Assembly (NCBI RefSeq): GCF_000982825.1
Contig: NZ_CP011047.1
Coordinates: 1,302,001-1,366,000 of the forward strand
DNA length: 64,000 bases
Direction of reading: 5' to 3'
Source: Cronobacter sakazakii
GTDB taxonomy: Bacteria > Pseudomonadota > Gammaproteobacteria > Enterobacterales > Enterobacteriaceae
Shown: one piece after another, positions 25,444-34,902 of the stretch
Numbering within the stretch: position 1 is the first letter of the stretch
How the letters are laid out: every line of letters begins with the position of its first letter
Made by a program: the position numbers and the translations under genes
The notes under the pieces: model-generated
The model's input: the letters and a program-made list of their open reading frames with translations, nothing else
Databases searched by the model: none
What the model was told of the DNA's origin: nothing

Positions 25444-27996
25444 TCAGAACAGCTCGTGGGTTTCCCCGTTATCGATAATCGTCGTGCCGACTTCATGCAC
25501 CGCCTGCTGGGTTGGCTGCGTGCCTTCGATAAAGTACTCTTCACGGCTGTTGCCGCCGTTCGCCAGCTGGCCGGTGCTGCGGTCGATATTGACCGTCACG
25601 ATGCCCGGCGGCGGCGTTAACGGCTCTTCCGGCACGCCTTCCAGCGCGGCCTTCATATACGCATCCCACGCAGGCTGTGCGCTTTTCGCACCGCCCTCAT
25701 AGCCGGAGATCTGATCTTTAATCGCACCCGAGGCCGTGGTGCGGCCGAGATCGCGGCGGTGATCGTCAAAGCCAATCCACACAGACGTCACCACGCCCGG
25801 ACCATAACCGGAGAACCAGGCGTCTTTCGAGCTGTTGGTCGTACCGGTTTTACCGCCGATATCGCGACGTTTGAGATCGCGTCCGGCGCGCCAGCCTGTT
25901 CCCTGCCAGCCCGGCTCGCCGAAGATATTGCTGTTCAGCGCGCTTTTAATCAAAAACGACAGCGGCGTGCTGATGACGTGCGGCGCATACTGCGGTGCCG
26001 GGCTCTGCGCCACCAGATCGCGGTTCGCCTGCTCAAGCTGCGGCATCGGCACCGGCGCATTCTGCTGTTCTGCGGAGGTGGCGACGTTTTCCACGTCTTT
26101 GTTTTCCAGCACGTTTGATTTCGGCGTTTCGCCGTAAATCACCGGGATATCGCAATCCGGGCAGGCGATTTTCGGCTTCGCTTCAAACAGCGTTTCGCCC
26201 TGAACATTGGTGATTTTGCTGATAAACCACGGGTCCACCAGGAAGCCGCCGTTCGCCATCACTGCATAGCCGCGCGCGACCTGCAATGGCGTGAAGGACG
26301 CGGAGCCGAGCGCCAGCGATTCGGTATGCACGATATTCTGCGCCGGGAAGCCGAAACGCTGGAGATACTCCGCCGCGTAATCGACACCCATCGCGCGCAT
26401 GGCGCGAACCATCACTACGTTCTTGGACTGGCCCAGGCCCTGGCGCAGACGAATCGGCCCGGCATATTCCGGCGGAGAGTTCTTCGGACGCCAGTCAGAG
26501 CCCGCACCGGCATCCCAGCGCGAAATCGGCACGTCGTTCAGAATGCTCGCGAGCGTCAGGCCCTTGTCCATCGCCGCCGTATACAGGAACGGCTTAATGT
26601 TCGAGCCGACCTGGCGCAGCGCCTGGGTCGCACGGTTGAACTTGCTCTGGTTGAAATCAAAGCCGCCCACCAGCGCCAGTATCGAACCATCTTTCGGGTT
26701 GATGGAAACCAGCGCTGAGTTGACGTCCGGCACCTGCGCGAGCCACCAGCTGTCATCGACCTTACGCACCCAAATCTGCTGGCCTGCCTGCAACACGTCG
26801 GTGACGCGGCGCGGCGTCGGGCCCTGCGCGGTATCGGAGCGGTAAGGGCGCGCCCAGCGCACACCGTCCATTTTCAGCGACACCGAGGAGTTGTCGGCAA
26901 GCAGCGCCGTCGCTTCGTCAGGATTCGCCGAGGTGACCACCGCAGGCAGCAGCGGCCCGTAGGTCGGCAGGTTTTTCAGCGAATCGGTGATTTTCTTGCT
27001 GTCCCACGCCACTTCGCCCACGCGCCACAGCACGTTAGACGGGCCGCGATAACCGTGGCGCATGTCGTAATCCATCACGTTGTCGCGCACCGCTTTCTGC
27101 GCGGCCTGCTGAATGCGGCGGGTAATGGTGGTGTAAACCTTATAACCATCCTCGTAGGCGTTTTCGCCGTAACGGCTGATCATCTCCTGACGCACCATTT
27201 CTGTCAGGTACGGCGCGGAAAACGCGATTTCCGGCGCGTGATAATTGGCGTTAATGGTTTCGCTGCGCGCCTCGTCATACTGCGACTGGCTGATATAGCC
27301 CTCGCTCAGCATACGTGAGAGCACGACGTTACGGCGCGCCGTGGCGCGCTCAAGCGAGTAGAGCGGGTTGAACGTTGACGGCGCTTTCGGCAGGCCAGCT
27401 ATCACGGCAATTTCGCTTAAGGAGAGTTGATCCACCGTTTTGCCGAAATAGACCTGAGCAGCCGCGCCCACGCCGTAGGCGCGATAACCGAGATAAATCT
27501 TGTTCAGGTAAAGCTCAAGGATCTCATCTTTCGTCAGCAGTTGCTCAATACGCACCGCGAGAAAAGCCTCCTTGATTTTACGCATCAGGGTGCGTTCCGG
27601 GCTTAGAAAGAAGTTACGCGCCAGCTGCTGCGTAATGGTACTCGCGCCCTGTGAAGCGTGACCGGAGAAGAGCGCCACGCTCGCGGCACGGAAAATACCG
27701 ATCGGATCGACACCGTGGTGATCGTAGAAGCGGCTGTCTTCTGTGGCGATAAACGCTTTCACCATTTCCGGCGGGATCTGATTAAGCGTTAGCGGGATAC
27801 GGCGCTTTTCGCCGTACTGCGCGATCAGCTCGCCGTCAGCGCTATAGATCTGCATAGGAATTTGCAGCCGCACATCTTTCAGCGTGGCGACGTCAGGTAA
27901 CTGGGGCTCAATAAATTTATACAGGCCGTATATCGAGCCGGCTCCCAGCAGAATGCAAAAGACTGCAAGGAAGAATAAATACTTTACGAACTTCAC
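25444..27996 (-). CDS. mrcA: Penicillin-binding protein 1A
   Basis: Bifunctional class A peptidoglycan synthase, anchored in the inner membrane by an N-terminal helix (residues about 6-28). The GT51 glycosyltransferase domain has the catalytic Glu in ATEDSRFYDHHGVD. The transpeptidase domain has the active-site SNIK motif in VGSNIKPFLYTA and KTGTTNSSKDAWF. The 850 residues equal the E. coli length; the start is GTG. Divergent from hofM. Confidence 0.98.
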   Translation of the reverse strand: MKFVKYLFFLAVFCILLGAGSIYGLYKFIEPQLPDVATLKDVRLQIPMQIYSADGELIAQYGEKRRIPLTLNQIPPEMVKAFIATEDSRFYDHHGVDPIGIFRAASVALFSGHASQGASTITQQLARNFFLSPERTLMRKIKEAFLAVRIEQLLTKDEILELYLNKIYLGYRAYGVGAAAQVYFGKTVDQLSLSEIAVIAGLPKAPSTFNPLYSLERATARRNVVLSRMLSEGYISQSQYDEARSETINANYHAPEIAFSAPYLTEMVRQEMISRYGENAYEDGYKVYTTITRRIQQAAQKAVRDNVMDYDMRHGYRGPSNVLWRVGEVAWDSKKITDSLKNLPTYGPLLPAVVTSANPDEATALLADNSSVSLKMDGVRWARPYRSDTAQGPTPRRVTDVLQAGQQIWVRKVDDSWWLAQVPDVNSALVSINPKDGSILALVGGFDFNQSKFNRATQALRQVGSNIKPFLYTAAMDKGLTLASILNDVPISRWDAGAGSDWRPKNSPPEYAGPIRLRQGLGQSKNVVMVRAMRAMGVDYAAEYLQRFGFPAQNIVHTESLALGSASFTPLQVARGYAVMANGGFLVDPWFISKITNVQGETLFEAKPKIACPDCDIPVIYGETPKSNVLENKDVENVATSAEQQNAPVPMPQLEQANRDLVAQSPAPQYAPHVISTPLSFLIKSALNSNIFGEPGWQGTGWRAGRDLKRRDIGGKTGTTNSSKDAWFSGYGPGVVTSVWIGFDDHRRDLGRTTASGAIKDQISGYEGGAKSAQPAWDAYMKAALEGVPEEPLTPPPGIVTVNIDRSTGQLANGGNSREEYFIEGTQPTQQAVHEVGTTIIDNGETHELF

Positions 27997-28115
27997 CGAG
28001 GATTTCCCATTTAGTTTCTGTTGGGCAGTTTATAAACAACCGCGCGGTAGTATAAAGGCAAGCCTGAAGCATTGATATGGCATTTTCATTTTGCGCGACA
28101 GGGAGAACGTCAAAA

Positions 28116-28898
28116 ATGATCGTCGGGAAATGGCAGATAGGCTTGCATATTCAATCAGATAGCATCGTTGCCGTGGCGCTGGTGCGAAAGCGAGGCGGCT
28201 GGCGACAGCAGCGCTGGTGGAGATTCCCGCTGGCCCCTCATCACGACGGCGAACCACGCCGCCAGGCGTTAATCGAGGCGCTGACGCCGTGGCGCGCGCA
28301 ACTGCCGCGCTACTCTTCCATCCGGCTTGGGTTTCCGGCGCAGCGCACGTTACAGCGCGAACTTCCCAGGCCTGCGACCACGCTGTGCGAGCCAGAGTGC
28401 GAGGCCTGGCTTGGTGCCGTGGCTGCCCGTCAGCTCTCTTTGCCGCCCGACGCGCTGGCGTTTGATTATGCCGAACGCCAGGACGGCTATGCCGTAACTG
28501 CCGCGCGCGCTGCGGAAGTGGCAGAGCTGATGGCGTGCGCCCGCGCGCTGCGTTTTACGCCCGCCGCGCTGACGCCGGATGCGAGTGCGCTGGCCTGCCT
28601 CTTGCCCTATACCGCTGATGCCTGTCAGGCCATCGTGGCGCAGACGGGCACGCAGTGGCTGTGGGCGATGCGCGATCGCTGGGGCGTCTGTGCAACGCCA
28701 GGCGTGGAAGGGCTGAGGTTGCTCGGCGCGCAGCTTGGCATACAGGCACAGGAAATCGCGCTGTGCGGTGCATCCTGGCAAGAGGGTGACTGGCAGGCGT
28801 TTGATCCGTGGCAGGTTATCACCTGGCCCTGTCTGCCAAAGCCCGAAGACACCGGGTGCTTCGCCGTCGCGCTTGGTCTGGCGCTGGGAGCGGCGTGA
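28116..28898 (+). CDS. hofM: HofM, PilM-like DNA-uptake protein
   Basis: Actin-like PilM homologue of the type IV pilus and DNA-uptake alignment complex, 260 residues. In E. coli the hof genes allow growth on DNA as a carbon source. The start at 28116 follows GGGAG and places WQIGLH near the N-terminus as in E. coli; thirteen codons upstream are open. First of five tightly packed genes; it ends in a TGATG overlap with hofN. Confidence 0.88.
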   Translation: MIVGKWQIGLHIQSDSIVAVALVRKRGGWRQQRWWRFPLAPHHDGEPRRQALIEALTPWRAQLPRYSSIRLGFPAQRTLQRELPRPATTLCEPECEAWLGAVAARQLSLPPDALAFDYAERQDGYAVTAARAAEVAELMACARALRFTPAALTPDASALACLLPYTADACQAIVAQTGTQWLWAMRDRWGVCATPGVEGLRLLGAQLGIQAQEIALCGASWQEGDWQAFDPWQVITWPCLPKPEDTGCFAVALGLALGAA

Positions 28899-29449
28899 TG
28901 AGGCGGCATATTAATCTTCTGCCGTGGCGGCATGTCAGGCGGCGCACCCGGCTGATGCGCTGGGGCGGTTTTTTTCTTCTCGCAGCGCTGGTGGTTCTGC
29001 TCGCGGCTATGGCGGGCCACTACGTCATCAGGCACCAGCAGCGCGCGCTGCAGCAACAGCTTGATGCGTTGCTCATTACGTTGACGGAGCAGAAATCGCG
29101 GCTGCGAGAGGCACAGCGCGCCGCGGCGGAATATGAGGTATTACGCGCGCGCTGGCAACGTCGGGAAAGTGACCGTCAGGAGGTCGCGGCATGGCGGCAG
29201 CGTCTGCTGACGCTTGCCGATGCCTTGCCGGCATCGCTCTGGCTCACCACGCTGCGTTTTCATGATGACCGTCTCGAGCTCACCGGCAATGCGTATGAGC
29301 CCCAGGCGCTCAGCCTCTTTGAGGAAAACGTGCGAGCGCTTGCGCCTTTTACGCAGATAACGCCGGGGGAAACTCGCCGGGAGGCGGAGGGCTACTGGCA
29401 CTTTTCGCTCTCATTGCAAAAGGAGTCTGCCGATGCGGCTTCTCATTGA
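28898..29449 (+). CDS. hofN: HofN, PilN-like inner-membrane protein
   Basis: A 183-residue PilN-type protein. It begins MRRHINLLPWR, the PilN signature that meets PilM, then one membrane helix (about 20-42) and a coiled coil, then a periplasmic domain. The start overlaps the hofM stop by one base. It would bridge HofM to the periplasmic HofO/HofP. Confidence 0.9.
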   Translation: MRRHINLLPWRHVRRRTRLMRWGGFFLLAALVVLLAAMAGHYVIRHQQRALQQQLDALLITLTEQKSRLREAQRAAAEYEVLRARWQRRESDRQEVAAWRQRLLTLADALPASLWLTTLRFHDDRLELTGNAYEPQALSLFEENVRALAPFTQITPGETRREAEGYWHFSLSLQKESADAASH

Positions 29450-29909
29450 TCGCTGGCTTTCCGGCCCCTCATCGCGGCGTGCCGCGTGCGCTGGCGTCTG
29501 GATAGCGCTGCTGGTCGCGGCGGCTTACGCAGGGTTGATGCCTCTCACCAGGGACTTTCGCCAGCTGCAAGCGCAGCTTGAACAGCGCCGGGCCGAGCTG
29601 CAAACGCTTAAGCAGCGGCAGGCTGCGCAATCTGGCGAGCGAGGCGCTGTGGCAGCGCTTGAGGCACAACTTGCCATGAAGCCCTTTTCGCCGCTGGCGG
29701 TGGATCCCGGCCCCGAAGGGCATCTTATTCACTGGCAACCGCAAGGGGATACCGGCGAGCTGGAACTGGCATTAGCCTGGCCGCATGTGCCTGATATTTT
29801 TGAGGCGCTCGCGCAAAGCGACATGCTGGCGCACGGTTTTACGCTGAGCAGAGAGGGCGACCAACGCCTGCGGCTCACGCTACAGCTGGAGCGCGCCCAT
29901 GAGAAGTAG
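29433..29909 (+). CDS. hofO: HofO, PilO-like protein
   Basis: A 158-residue protein with an N-terminal membrane helix (about 18-36) and a coiled coil rich in Gln and Glu, as in PilO, the partner of PilN. AAGGAG precedes the start, and it overlaps hofN by 17 bases. Identity rests on position and layout more than on strong sequence motifs. Confidence 0.85.
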   Translation: MRLLIDRWLSGPSSRRAACAGVWIALLVAAAYAGLMPLTRDFRQLQAQLEQRRAELQTLKQRQAAQSGERGAVAALEAQLAMKPFSPLAVDPGPEGHLIHWQPQGDTGELELALAWPHVPDIFEALAQSDMLAHGFTLSREGDQRLRLTLQLERAHEK

Positions 29910-30309
29910 CGCGCTATGGATCTTACTGATGCTGGCGAGTTGCCCGGCCTGGGCTGCGCGAGACCCTTTTGCGCCACCGCAGGCGCGCTGTCAGCTGCAT
30001 CAGGCCGATCTCTGGCGTTACGGCGGCATGGTGAAAAGGGGCGAGTCGGTGCGGGTGCTGTTACAGACGCCGGAGAAAACGTGGCTTCGCGCCAGCCCAG
30101 GCGCGATGCTCCCGACCGGCTGGCAGCTTACCGGTGTTGAGGCCAATAAGGTGATGTTAAAGAGTGGCGACGGGTGTCGCCCTTCGGTTCTGGTATGGAC
30201 ACTTAAGGATACGCATCATGATAAGGAAATCCCTTCCTTTATTATTACTCGCGGCGACAACCGTCTTCGCCGCGCCCACGAGCCCGGGCGTCTCGCTGGT
30301 GGCGGATGA
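29899..30309 (+). CDS. hofP: HofP, PilP-like protein
   Basis: A 136-residue exported protein. The signal peptide MRSSALWILLMLASCPAWA is followed by RDPFAPP, a typical PilP opening after cleavage. The body matches the small beta-domain (LTGVEANKVMLKSGD). It would link the inner-membrane complex to the HofQ secretin. Overlaps hofO by 11 bases and hofQ by 92 bases. Confidence 0.87.
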   Translation: MRSSALWILLMLASCPAWAARDPFAPPQARCQLHQADLWRYGGMVKRGESVRVLLQTPEKTWLRASPGAMLPTGWQLTGVEANKVMLKSGDGCRPSVLVWTLKDTHHDKEIPSFIITRGDNRLRRAHEPGRLAGGG

Positions 30310-31471
30310 AACGCCGGTCGTCCAGCTATTACAGGCGCTGGCTGAAAGCGAGCAGTTAAACCTGGTGGTCGCGCCGGGTGTTGAGGGCGTCGTCTCTTTG
30401 CATTTGCAGGATGTACCCTGGCAGCAGGCGTTCCAGATGGTGACGGAGAGCGCGCGGCTGCGCTGGCGTAAAGAGCGCAACATTTTGCGCGTCTACCCTG
30501 AAAGCTGGGAACAGCAAAATCAGGCACAGCGGGACGCCGCGCGCCAGCAGCAGGAACGGAATCTGCCGCTGGTAAACGACACCTTCACGCTGCGTTATGC
30601 CGAGGCTTCGGAGCTTGCCGCCGCGATGGCCGCGCTCGGCGATAAACTGATAACCCCGCGCGGTAGCGTCACGGTAGATAAGCGCACTAACCGCCTGCTG
30701 GTATGTGATACCGCCAACGCGTTGCGTCAGGTAAGGGAGTGGGTCGCGAAAATGGATATCCCGGTAGGTCAGGTGGAACTGGCCGCGCATATCGTCACCA
30801 TTAACCAGCAGAGCCTGCGTGAGCTTGGTGTCAAGTGGAGTACCGCGGATGCCGACGGCCCCACGACGCTCTATCACCCGACGACCATTTCCGCGGATCT
30901 GGCAGTGGCGAATGCGACCACGCGGCTTGGTTTTAATATCGGGCGTATCGATGGGCGCATGCTGGAGTTTGAGCTTTCGGCGCTGGAGCAAAAACAGAAG
31001 GTGGAGATTATCGCGAGCCCCCGGCTGTTAGCGGCACATCAACAGCCTGCCAGCATCAAGCAGGGCAGTGAAATTCCGTATCAGGTGTCGAGCGGCGAAA
31101 GCGGGGCGACCTCCGTGGAGTTCAAAGAAGCGGTGCTGGGGATGGAGGTAACGCCAACCATTGGGCAGGACGGGCGTATTAAGCTTAAGCTGCGCATCAG
31201 TCAGAATATGCCGGGCCAGGCGCTACAGCAGGCCGATGGCGAAGTGTTAGCGATTGATAAACAAGAAATCGAAACGCAGGTTGAGGTCAAAGACGGCGAA
31301 ACGCTGGCGCTTGGTGGAATTTTCCAGCAAAAAAATAAAGCGGGGAATGAACAGGTGCCGGTTTTGGGAAATATTCCGCTCTTCGGGAGTCTTTTTCGCC
31401 ACGACGGTAAAGATAACGAAAAACGTGAACTGGTGGTGTTTATTACGCCGCGCATCATCAGCGGGGCCTGA
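30218..31471 (+). CDS. hofQ: HofQ, secretin of the DNA-uptake system
   Basis: Outer-membrane secretin, the pore for DNA or pilus, 417 residues. Signal peptide MIRKSLPLLLLAATTVFA, then a secretin N0/STN-like domain (LALAESEQLNLVVAPGVEG region), an N1 domain (RYAEASELAAAM), and the C-terminal secretin domain ending in GLFR-type NIPLFGSLFR and ELVVFITPRII. The 5' end lies inside hofP in another frame. The ATPase and pilin genes are not nearby. Confidence 0.95.
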   Translation: MIRKSLPLLLLAATTVFAAPTSPGVSLVADETPVVQLLQALAESEQLNLVVAPGVEGVVSLHLQDVPWQQAFQMVTESARLRWRKERNILRVYPESWEQQNQAQRDAARQQQERNLPLVNDTFTLRYAEASELAAAMAALGDKLITPRGSVTVDKRTNRLLVCDTANALRQVREWVAKMDIPVGQVELAAHIVTINQQSLRELGVKWSTADADGPTTLYHPTTISADLAVANATTRLGFNIGRIDGRMLEFELSALEQKQKVEIIASPRLLAAHQQPASIKQGSEIPYQVSSGESGATSVEFKEAVLGMEVTPTIGQDGRIKLKLRISQNMPGQALQQADGEVLAIDKQEIETQVEVKDGETLALGGIFQQKNKAGNEQVPVLGNIPLFGSLFRHDGKDNEKRELVVFITPRIISGA

Positions 31472-31765
31472 GTTCACAGGAGTTTTTAGCCATTATCGTC
31501 GCCGGATGTTTGACGCAGGGGTGGAATTAGCATACAAGGAGTACCGATTTGAGAGTCGGTCAAAGGCGGTGCATCCGTTGTTGTTTTTTCACTCCTGTGC
31601 GTCAGACGCGGTGATTTATTCGGTTGCCAAACTACCTTGAGTGTTGAGATAATTTTTGATCTGACTCTCGCACTATCGCTTAAGAGGTTTCAGTTCATTT
31701 CCCGCAGCTCAGGGTTATTGCACGCGGGTTTATCATCAACGAATTGTCTTAGTAGTACCGAAAAA

Positions 31766-32287
31766 ATGGCAGAGAAACGCAATATCTTTCTGGTTGGGCC
31801 TATGGGTGCTGGCAAAAGCACTATTGGGCGTCAGTTAGCACAACAGCTCAACATGGAATTTTACGACTCCGATCAGGAGATCGAAAAACGTACCGGAGCT
31901 GATGTCGGCTGGGTCTTCGATGTAGAAGGCGAAGAAGGTTTCCGCGATCGCGAAGAAAAAGTCATCAATGAACTGACGGAAAAGCAGGGTATTGTACTGG
32001 CGACCGGCGGTGGCTCTGTCAAATCCCGCGAAACCCGCAATCGTCTCTCCGCGCGTGGTGTGGTGGTCTATCTGGAAACCACTATCGAAAAGCAGCTCGC
32101 CCGTACTCAGCGTGATAAAAAACGCCCGCTGTTGCAGGTTGATACGCCGCCGCGTGAAGTGCTCGAAGCGCTCGCCAACGAACGTAATCCGCTGTATGAA
32201 GAGATTGCCGACGTCACCATCCGTACTGACGATCAGAGCGCAAAAGTCGTGGCTAACCAGATTATCCATATGCTGGAAAACAACTAA
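31766..32287 (+). CDS. aroK: Shikimate kinase I
   Basis: Phosphorylates shikimate in the chorismate pathway. The 173 residues show the P-loop GPMGAGKST, the shikimate-binding DSDQEIE segment and GGGSV. The start at 31766 follows the E. coli MAEKRNIFLVG start; a longer in-frame extension runs into the 294-base leader. That leader holds several T-rich stretches but no gene. aroB follows. Confidence 0.98.
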   Translation: MAEKRNIFLVGPMGAGKSTIGRQLAQQLNMEFYDSDQEIEKRTGADVGWVFDVEGEEGFRDREEKVINELTEKQGIVLATGGGSVKSRETRNRLSARGVVVYLETTIEKQLARTQRDKKRPLLQVDTPPREVLEALANERNPLYEEIADVTIRTDDQSAKVVANQIIHMLENN

Positions 32288-32341
32288 TTCCGGCGAATCC
32301 TTACTCACCTGCGGGTAAAGCACAGAAGGTTACTGAACGTC

Positions 32342-33430
32342 ATGGAGAGGTTAACGGTTACTCTCGGGGAACGTAGTTACCCTATCACCATCGCAGCCGG
32401 ATTGTTCAACGATCCGGCTTCCTTTTGGCCTTTGCGTGCAGGTGATCAAACCATGCTGGTCACCAATGAAACGCTGGCACCGCTGTGGCTGGATAAAGTC
32501 CGCTCCGCGCTGGAGCAGGCGGGCGTGAAGGTTGACCAGGTGATTTTGCCCGACGGCGAGCAGTATAAAAGCCTGGCGGTACTGGAAACCGTGTTCAGCG
32601 CGCTGCTGGAAAAACCGCATGGCCGCGATACCACGCTTATCGCGCTGGGCGGCGGCGTTATCGGCGATCTCACCGGCTTTGCCGCAGCGTGCTATCAGCG
32701 CGGCGTACGCTTCATTCAGGTGCCGACCACGTTGCTTTCGCAGGTCGATTCCTCCGTTGGCGGCAAAACTGCCGTAAACCATCCGCTTGGCAAAAACATG
32801 ATAGGCGCCTTCTGGCAGCCCGCCTCCGTGGTGGTCGATCTCGACTGTCTGCAAACCCTGCCTGCGCGTGAGCTGGCCTCCGGGCTCGCGGAAGTCATCA
32901 AATACGGCATCATCCTTGACCGCGATTTTTTCCTCTGGCTGGAGGAGAATATCGACGCGCTGCTGGCACTCGATGGCGCGGCGATGGCGTACTGCATCCG
33001 CCGCTGTTGCGAGATCAAAGCCGATGTCGTCGCGGCGGACGAGCGCGAAAGCGGTATGCGCGCCTTGTTGAACCTGGGCCATACTTTTGGTCACGCGATC
33101 GAAGCGGAAATGGGTTACGGCAACTGGCTGCATGGCGAAGCGGTCGCCGCAGGCATGGTGATGGCGGCGCGTGCCGCCGAGCGTCTCGGCCAGTTTGAGA
33201 CGCAGGATGTCGAGCGCATTATCGCGCTGCTCAAGCGCGCGGGACTGCCCGTCACCGGCCCTGAATCCATGCCGCCGCAGGCGTATCTGCCGCACATGAT
33301 GCGTGATAAAAAAGTTCTGGCTGGCGAGCTGCGCTTAGTGCTGCCGCTGGCTATCGGGAAGAGTGAAGTGCGCGGCGGAGTGCCGCACGATCTGGTTTTA
33401 AGCGCGATTGCTGATTGTCAGCAGGCGTGA
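32342..33430 (+). CDS. aroB: 3-dehydroquinate synthase
   Basis: NAD- and metal-dependent enzyme making 3-dehydroquinate, second step of the shikimate pathway. The 362 residues carry the NAD segment GGGVIGDLTGFAAACYQRG and the metal-binding His in LGHTFGHAIE and LHGEAVAAG. Downstream of aroK with 54 bases between, the usual operon head. Confidence 0.98.
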   Translation: MERLTVTLGERSYPITIAAGLFNDPASFWPLRAGDQTMLVTNETLAPLWLDKVRSALEQAGVKVDQVILPDGEQYKSLAVLETVFSALLEKPHGRDTTLIALGGGVIGDLTGFAAACYQRGVRFIQVPTTLLSQVDSSVGGKTAVNHPLGKNMIGAFWQPASVVVDLDCLQTLPARELASGLAEVIKYGIILDRDFFLWLEENIDALLALDGAAMAYCIRRCCEIKADVVAADERESGMRALLNLGHTFGHAIEAEMGYGNWLHGEAVAAGMVMAARAAERLGQFETQDVERIIALLKRAGLPVTGPESMPPQAYLPHMMRDKKVLAGELRLVLPLAIGKSEVRGGVPHDLVLSAIADCQQA

Positions 33431-33520
33431 ATGAAAAGTACTGTTCGCCAGTCAATGGCGTTTTTACTATCGGGCAATAGCGTGGCGCAGGCCGCAATGA
33501 GCCTTCGAGTGGGGTGTTAA

Positions 33521-34834
33521 ATGGATGAATTCAAACCAGAAGACGAGCTGAAACCCGATCCCAGCGATCGTCGTCCTGGTCGTTCTCGTAAATCTGCTGA
33601 GTTCGATAACGAACCGCAAATCAACATTGATGACGTTGATCTTGATGCAGACGATCGTCGTCCGGCGCGTGCGCGTCGCGAGCAGGCGCAAGAGACTTAC
33701 GAAGCGGATGAATCGCTGGCGGATGATGAAGAAGTCCAGGAACGTCGTCCGCGCAAGCGTAAAAAAGCGCCCCCGAAAGGGCCCATTTCTCGCCAGCATC
33801 TGATGATGGCGCTCGGTATTTTTGTTCTGGTGCTGCTGATTATCGGCATCGGTTCGGCGCTGAAAGGCCCGGATACCACGAAAACCGACGATGCGCAGGC
33901 GCAAAACGCCGAGAAGAATATCGATCTCTCCGGTAACGCAGGCAGCGCGTCAGATCAGGCCAACGGTGCGCAGCCGCAGCCGGGCAACACCTCTGCCGCA
34001 AATCAGAACAGCGCTAACGCGCCGCAGGATATCTCTCTGCCGCCGGTTTCCTCAACGCCGACTCAGGCGGAATCCCCGTCTGCGCCGCAAGGCCAGCAGC
34101 GTGTCGAAGTTCCGGGCGATCTGAACAATGCGCTGACGCAGCAGCAGGGCCAGATTGATAACGCCGTGGCAGGCTCTACGCTTCCCACCGAGCCTGCAAC
34201 TGTCGCGCCGGTGAACGGCAACGCCGCAGCCGCTCAGCCGTCGCGCGACACCGCGCAAAGCGAGAAACCTGCGCGTCATAACGCCGCTACCACCACGCGT
34301 CCTGAGCGTAAGCAGATGGTGATTGAGTCTGAGCCGCGTAAAACGCAGACCACCCAGAGCAAACCGCAGCAGACACCGGCGAAAACCGCCACCACGGAGC
34401 AGAAACCGGCCAGCACGCCGAAACGCAGCGAGCCTGCGACCGGCACCGCCTCCGCCCCGGTGAAAGCGCCAGCGACCACCGCCACGCAAGCGCCGAAGAG
34501 TACGCCTGCCGCGAGCCAGCCTTCCGCCCCTGCGGGCGGCGCGAGCGCGGGTAATGTCGGTGCGCTGAAATCCGCGCCGGGCAGTCACTACACGCTTCAG
34601 CTGAGCAGTTCGTCGAACTACAACAACCTGAACGCGTGGGCGAAGAAAGAGAATCTCAAAAACTACGTGGTCTATCAGACGACCCGTAACGGTCAGCCGT
34701 GGTATGTGCTGGTAAGCGGCGTGTATGGCTCGAAAGATGAAGCGAAACGCGCGGTTTCTTCGCTGCCAGCCGACGTGCAGGCGAAAAACCCGTGGGCTAA
34801 GCCGATTCACCAGGTCCAGGCTGATCTGAAGTAA
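33521..34834 (+). CDS. damX: Cell-division protein DamX
   Basis: Bitopic inner-membrane division protein of 437 residues. A charged cytoplasmic N-terminus is followed by one membrane helix near 100-118, a long Pro/Ala/Gln/Thr-rich periplasmic linker (about 125-350), and a C-terminal SPOR domain (HYTLQLSSSSNYNNLN to the end) that binds denuded septal glycan. The linker is variable compared with E. coli, as usual. Confidence 0.97.
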   Translation: MDEFKPEDELKPDPSDRRPGRSRKSAEFDNEPQINIDDVDLDADDRRPARARREQAQETYEADESLADDEEVQERRPRKRKKAPPKGPISRQHLMMALGIFVLVLLIIGIGSALKGPDTTKTDDAQAQNAEKNIDLSGNAGSASDQANGAQPQPGNTSAANQNSANAPQDISLPPVSSTPTQAESPSAPQGQQRVEVPGDLNNALTQQQGQIDNAVAGSTLPTEPATVAPVNGNAAAAQPSRDTAQSEKPARHNAATTTRPERKQMVIESEPRKTQTTQSKPQQTPAKTATTEQKPASTPKRSEPATGTASAPVKAPATTATQAPKSTPAASQPSAPAGGASAGNVGALKSAPGSHYTLQLSSSSNYNNLNAWAKKENLKNYVVYQTTRNGQPWYVLVSGVYGSKDEAKRAVSSLPADVQAKNPWAKPIHQVQADLK

Positions 34835-34902
34835 TGAGTAAAGCGCAGTATGCTGTCGGAGCCTTCTCCACAGCGTGGGAAGGTATGAATTAATCAGGCA
34901 GC

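Noticed and set aside
28000..28115. CRP-S (Sxy-dependent) site before hofM
   Set aside because: I looked for TGCGA-N6-TCGCA in this stretch and found no convincing match.
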